64,000 nucleotides of DNA from Asticcacaulis sp. AND118 (GTDB lineage: Bacteria; Pseudomonadota; Alphaproteobacteria; Caulobacterales; Caulobacteraceae): positions 935,146-999,145 of the forward strand of contig NZ_CP084911.1 in the NCBI RefSeq assembly GCF_020535245.1, given 5' to 3'. How positions within the stretch are numbered: the first letter of the stretch is position 1; each line of letters starts with the position of its first letter. Shown here one piece after another: positions 63,227 through 64,000 of this stretch. The notes below the pieces were generated by a model, which worked only from the letters and a program-made list of their open reading frames with translations, was not told the DNA's origin and did no database searches. Both the position numbers and the translations under genes were made by a program.

Positions 63227-64000
63227 TTAAACGAAGCCGAGGTTTTGATTAGAGAAGTTGCGCAAATTTGGAAAGATTGCATTAAGGTCGGACCCCGAAA
63301 CGCCGAACCAGTTGCCCAGCGTGGCGGCGTACTGATCGACTGAGGTCGTCGGGATGAAGGCGCTGCCCGCCATATAAGGGTTTGAAAAGCCGTTGATATC
63401 CATGCCGACGGTCGGATAAAGCCCGTACATATCGCCCCCTTTGACCGCGCCGCCCATGATCAACTGCGGTCCGGCCCACGCATGGTCGGTGCCGTCGCCA
63501 TTGGTCGAATAGGTGCGCGAGAAGTCGGACGCGGTAAAGGTGGTGACATTGGCGCGCATGTCGACGCCGCCGATATTGGCGAGGGTCTGATCGAAATAGG
63601 CCAGCGCCTGCGACGCCTTGGCGAGATTGTTGGCCTGATCGCGGTTCTGATTGTCGTGGCTGTCCCAGCCGCCCAGCGACACCATGAAGACCTGACGCTT
63701 GAGTCCAAAGGACGGGCCGGCGGCGATCATGCGGGCGACGGTGCGCAACTGCATGGCGAGGCTGTTGCCCTCGGTCGCGCCGGTCGCCGGATTGGTGTAG
63801 GCGGGCGGCGAGGGGATGGCGGTGACGACCGAGCGGCCGAAGACCTCGTTGACGACGCTGGCCGCGCCGACCGAGCGCCGGGTGACGGCGGCGTAGTCAT
63901 TGGCGAAGTCGGACGGCGTCACCGTATCGCTGATGATGTCGCGCAGCGCCGCCGGGGCGGTCGAGGACCCGAAGAGCGACGTGGCGACCGCGCCGTTGAC
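63227..64000 (-). CDS. DUF1501 family protein, partial at window edge
   Basis: The C-terminal 257 residues are visible and the frame is open to the window end. QVFMVSLGGWDSHDNQNRDQ, VTTFTASDFSRTYSTNGDGT and DHAWAGPQLIMGGAVKGGDM are the DUF1501 signature (sulfatase-like, exported by Tat). These proteins are common in Caulobacterales next to a DUF1800 gene. The start lies beyond the window. Confidence 0.9.
   Translation of the reverse strand, partial: VNGAVATSLFGSSTAPAALRDIISDTVTPSDFANDYAAVTRRSVGAASVVNEVFGRSVVTAIPSPPAYTNPATGATEGNSLAMQLRTVARMIAAGPSFGLKRQVFMVSLGGWDSHDNQNRDQANNLAKASQALAYFDQTLANIGGVDMRANVTTFTASDFSRTYSTNGDGTDHAWAGPQLIMGGAVKGGDMYGLYPTVGMDINGFSNPYMAGSAFIPTTSVDQYAATLGNWFGVSGSDLNAIFPNLRNFSNQNLGFV

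Noticed and set aside
1..64000. CRISPR arrays and insertion sequences
   Set aside because: No regularly spaced repeat arrays and no transposase genes were found in either strand.

Overview
The window looks like chromosome from an alphaproteobacterium of the Caulobacterales, most probably near Asticcacaulis, Caulobacter or Brevundimonas. This is inferred from the high GC content, the many TonB-dependent receptors, the FecI/FecR-type signalling genes, the secreted S9 and M20 hydrolases and a compact VirB cluster. No rRNA or other marker fixes the genus.

Region by region. 1-10 kb: the end of a LytTR regulator, a catalase, an EamA transporter, hemN, a PKD-repeat secreted protein, a lipoprotein, an M48 protease with its secreted partner, an alpha/beta hydrolase, and a small XRE regulator with a membrane protein. 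10-14 kb: a TetR-controlled export operon (TetR, HlyD-type lipoprotein, ABC ATPase, permease). 13.9-17.7 kb: a chemoreceptor and a TonB-dependent receptor that run into each other and are both cut short, then a DszB-like desulfinase/substrate-binding gene. 18-20 kb: an S9 peptidase.

20.39-35.79 kb is a 15.4-kb integrated element of lower GC. A tyrosine integrase lies at one end. A 21-bp direct repeat flanks it: one copy sits inside an intact tRNA-Arg(CCG), the other in a displaced tRNA 3' half. A 22-bp repeat lies near both ends and probably marks integrase arm sites. Cargo includes a truncated DnaB-like helicase, a two-gene soluble-plus-membrane cassette of unknown function, a secreted Rhs/YD-repeat protein with a variable C-terminus and an overlapping two-TM gene (a likely toxin/immunity pair), a divergent TonB-like protein and mini-YD peptide, several small proteins including a very acidic one, a HigBA toxin-antitoxin pair, a decayed AlpA gene and an Rmf/CrpP-like protein.

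36-47 kb is a nutrient-uptake region. It holds a DUF2264 protein, a BNR_4 protein, two homologous large TonB-dependent receptors facing each other, and a sigma/anti-sigma pair next to the receptor that has an STN signalling domain. 47-55 kb carries a hydrolase with a divergent OhrR-like MarR regulator, a broken LysR gene, a second DszB-like gene, an aldo/keto reductase, an M20 amidohydrolase, a decayed ParE toxin with its small partner, and a Ser-linker intradiol dioxygenase. 55-63 kb is a virB1-2-3-4-6-9-10-11 operon with no virB8, virB5, virB7 or virD4. A partial DUF1501 gene ends the window.

The points most worth following up are the Rhs/immunity/TonB-like block and the two-gene cassette in the element, the two DszB-like paralogues with a shared upstream motif, the catalase whose proximal haem tyrosine reads as histidine, the double-truncation junction at 15.37 kb, and the missing VirB8.
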